Below, piece after piece: positions 6,572-7,182 of a stretch of DNA of 7,182 bases (position 1 is the first letter of the stretch; every line of letters begins with the position of its first letter). Below the pieces are notes generated by a model. It had not been told where the DNA came from. It saw nothing but the letters and a program-made list of their open reading frames with translations, and did not search any database. The position numbers and the translations under genes are program-made. Origin of the DNA: CAYZJD01 sp964478455 (GTDB lineage Bacteria > Acidobacteriota > Terriglobia > Bryobacterales > Bryobacteraceae); assembly GCA_964478455.1 (NCBI GenBank), contig CAYZJD010000249.1, forward strand, positions 1-7,182. Direction: 5' to 3'.

Positions 6572-7182
6572 TGACGAGAAACATCATGGATCTGATTCGA
6601 GAGCGCGGAGTCGTGCTCGGCGATGGCGGCTACCTCATCGAACTGGAGCGCCGCGGCTATGTGGATAGCGGCTCGGGCCGCGAGAAGGTCGGCACCGGCC
6701 GCGGCAGCGGGCAATTTACCCCCGAGGTGGCCATTGAGAACCCCGACGCTCTGCGCGGGCTTCACCGCGAATTCCTCAATGCGGGCTCCCAGGTTCTCCA
6801 GGCGCTGACGTTTTTCGCCACCCGCGCGAAGCTGGAGCGCGCCGGCTACGGCGCCGAAACCGAGGCGATCAACTTCGCCGCCGTGCGCCTCGCGCGGGAA
6901 GTGGCAGGCGACAATGCCCTGGTGGCAGGCTCCGTATCGAGGACGCAGCTTTTCGAGCGCGAAGGCCCCTCCGCGGCGGCCCATGTGCGCGACCTCATCG
7001 CGGAGCAGGCGCGCCTGCTGAAAGACGCCGGCGTGGATTTTCTGATTCTCGAGACCTTCTTCCACCTGGAAGAGATGCTGATCGCGCTCGAATGCGCCCG
7101 CGCCACCGGCCTCCCCGTTATCGCCACGATGAGCTTCCGCCCAAAGCTCACCGAGTCGACCGACGGCCACTCTCCGGCCGGG
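6571..7182 (+). CDS. Homocysteine S-methyltransferase-domain protein, betaine-homocysteine methyltransferase-like (partial)
   Basis: An open frame of 204 codons running off the right edge. The segment LGDGGYLIELERRGYV (16-31), then FTPEVAIENPDALRGLHREF (49-68), AGSQVLQALTFFATRAKLE (71-89), ALVAGSVSRTQ (116-126) and VDFLILETFFHLEEMLIALE (155-174) follow vertebrate betaine-homocysteine methyltransferase as I remember it ([50 protein letters not shown]), closer than the MetH or MmuM branches. The fold is a TIM barrel that moves a methyl group to a zinc-bound thiol; the zinc cysteines lie in the missing C-terminal half. A Gly/Ser/Arg-rich insertion at 33-48 is absent from the animal enzyme. GTG 6568 is an alternative start, one codon upstream. 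As the last visible member of the operon it may use a methyl donor linked to the neighbouring sugar-type enzymes, or supply methionine; the donor cannot be told from this fragment. Confidence 0.85.
   Translation, partial: MTRNIMDLIRERGVVLGDGGYLIELERRGYVDSGSGREKVGTGRGSGQFTPEVAIENPDALRGLHREFLNAGSQVLQALTFFATRAKLERAGYGAETEAINFAAVRLAREVAGDNALVAGSVSRTQLFEREGPSAAAHVRDLIAEQARLLKDAGVDFLILETFFHLEEMLIALECARATGLPVIATMSFRPKLTESTDGHSPAG

Overview
The window is GC-rich and gene-dense. It suggests a free-living Gram-negative-type bacterium with a large genome. A secreted protein of about 1,000 residues built from VCBS/FG-GAP repeats, beside Gfo/Idh/MocA, ROK and betaine-homocysteine-methyltransferase-like genes, is a mix I associate with Acidobacteriota (Solibacter/Bryobacter type) or Planctomycetota. 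This is a judgement from gene content; no rRNA or other phylogenetic marker is present.

Layout. Bases 1-75 hold no gene, only a possible promoter firing leftwards out of the window. Bases 76-365 (minus strand) are a small MNT-type nucleotidyltransferase gene (the antitoxin half of MntA/HepT-like pairs), broken by a one-base deletion inside its active-site motif. Bases 366-542 are the divergent intergenic region, with a weak candidate promoter, a 10-bp palindrome and a 7-bp hairpin just upstream of the next start codon.

From 543 to the right edge there are six plus-strand genes, spaced so tightly (gaps of 1 and 9 nt, overlaps of 4, 4 and 1 nt) that they almost certainly form one operon: (1) an exported 14-repeat FG-GAP/VCBS protein with an unassigned N-terminal domain; (2, 3) two single-domain EamA/DMT membrane proteins; (4) a Gfo/Idh/MocA oxidoreductase; (5) a ROK-family protein with a degenerate substrate/zinc region; (6) a homocysteine S-methyltransferase-domain protein resembling betaine-homocysteine methyltransferase, cut by the window edge.

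How they may work together (inference): an exported binding or processing protein, a two-subunit transporter and two sugar-type enzymes (dehydrogenase and kinase) look like an uptake and catabolic module for a sugar, cyclitol or related polyol, with a methyl-transfer enzyme attached. The methyltransferase is the unexpected member and may point to a methylated substrate. The most distinctive points are the 14 repeats with one enlarged spacer exactly between repeats 7 and 8 (two seven-bladed propellers), the opposite charge bias of the two half-transporters, and the missing ROK signature residues. I saw no tRNA, rRNA, CRISPR array, insertion sequence or origin.
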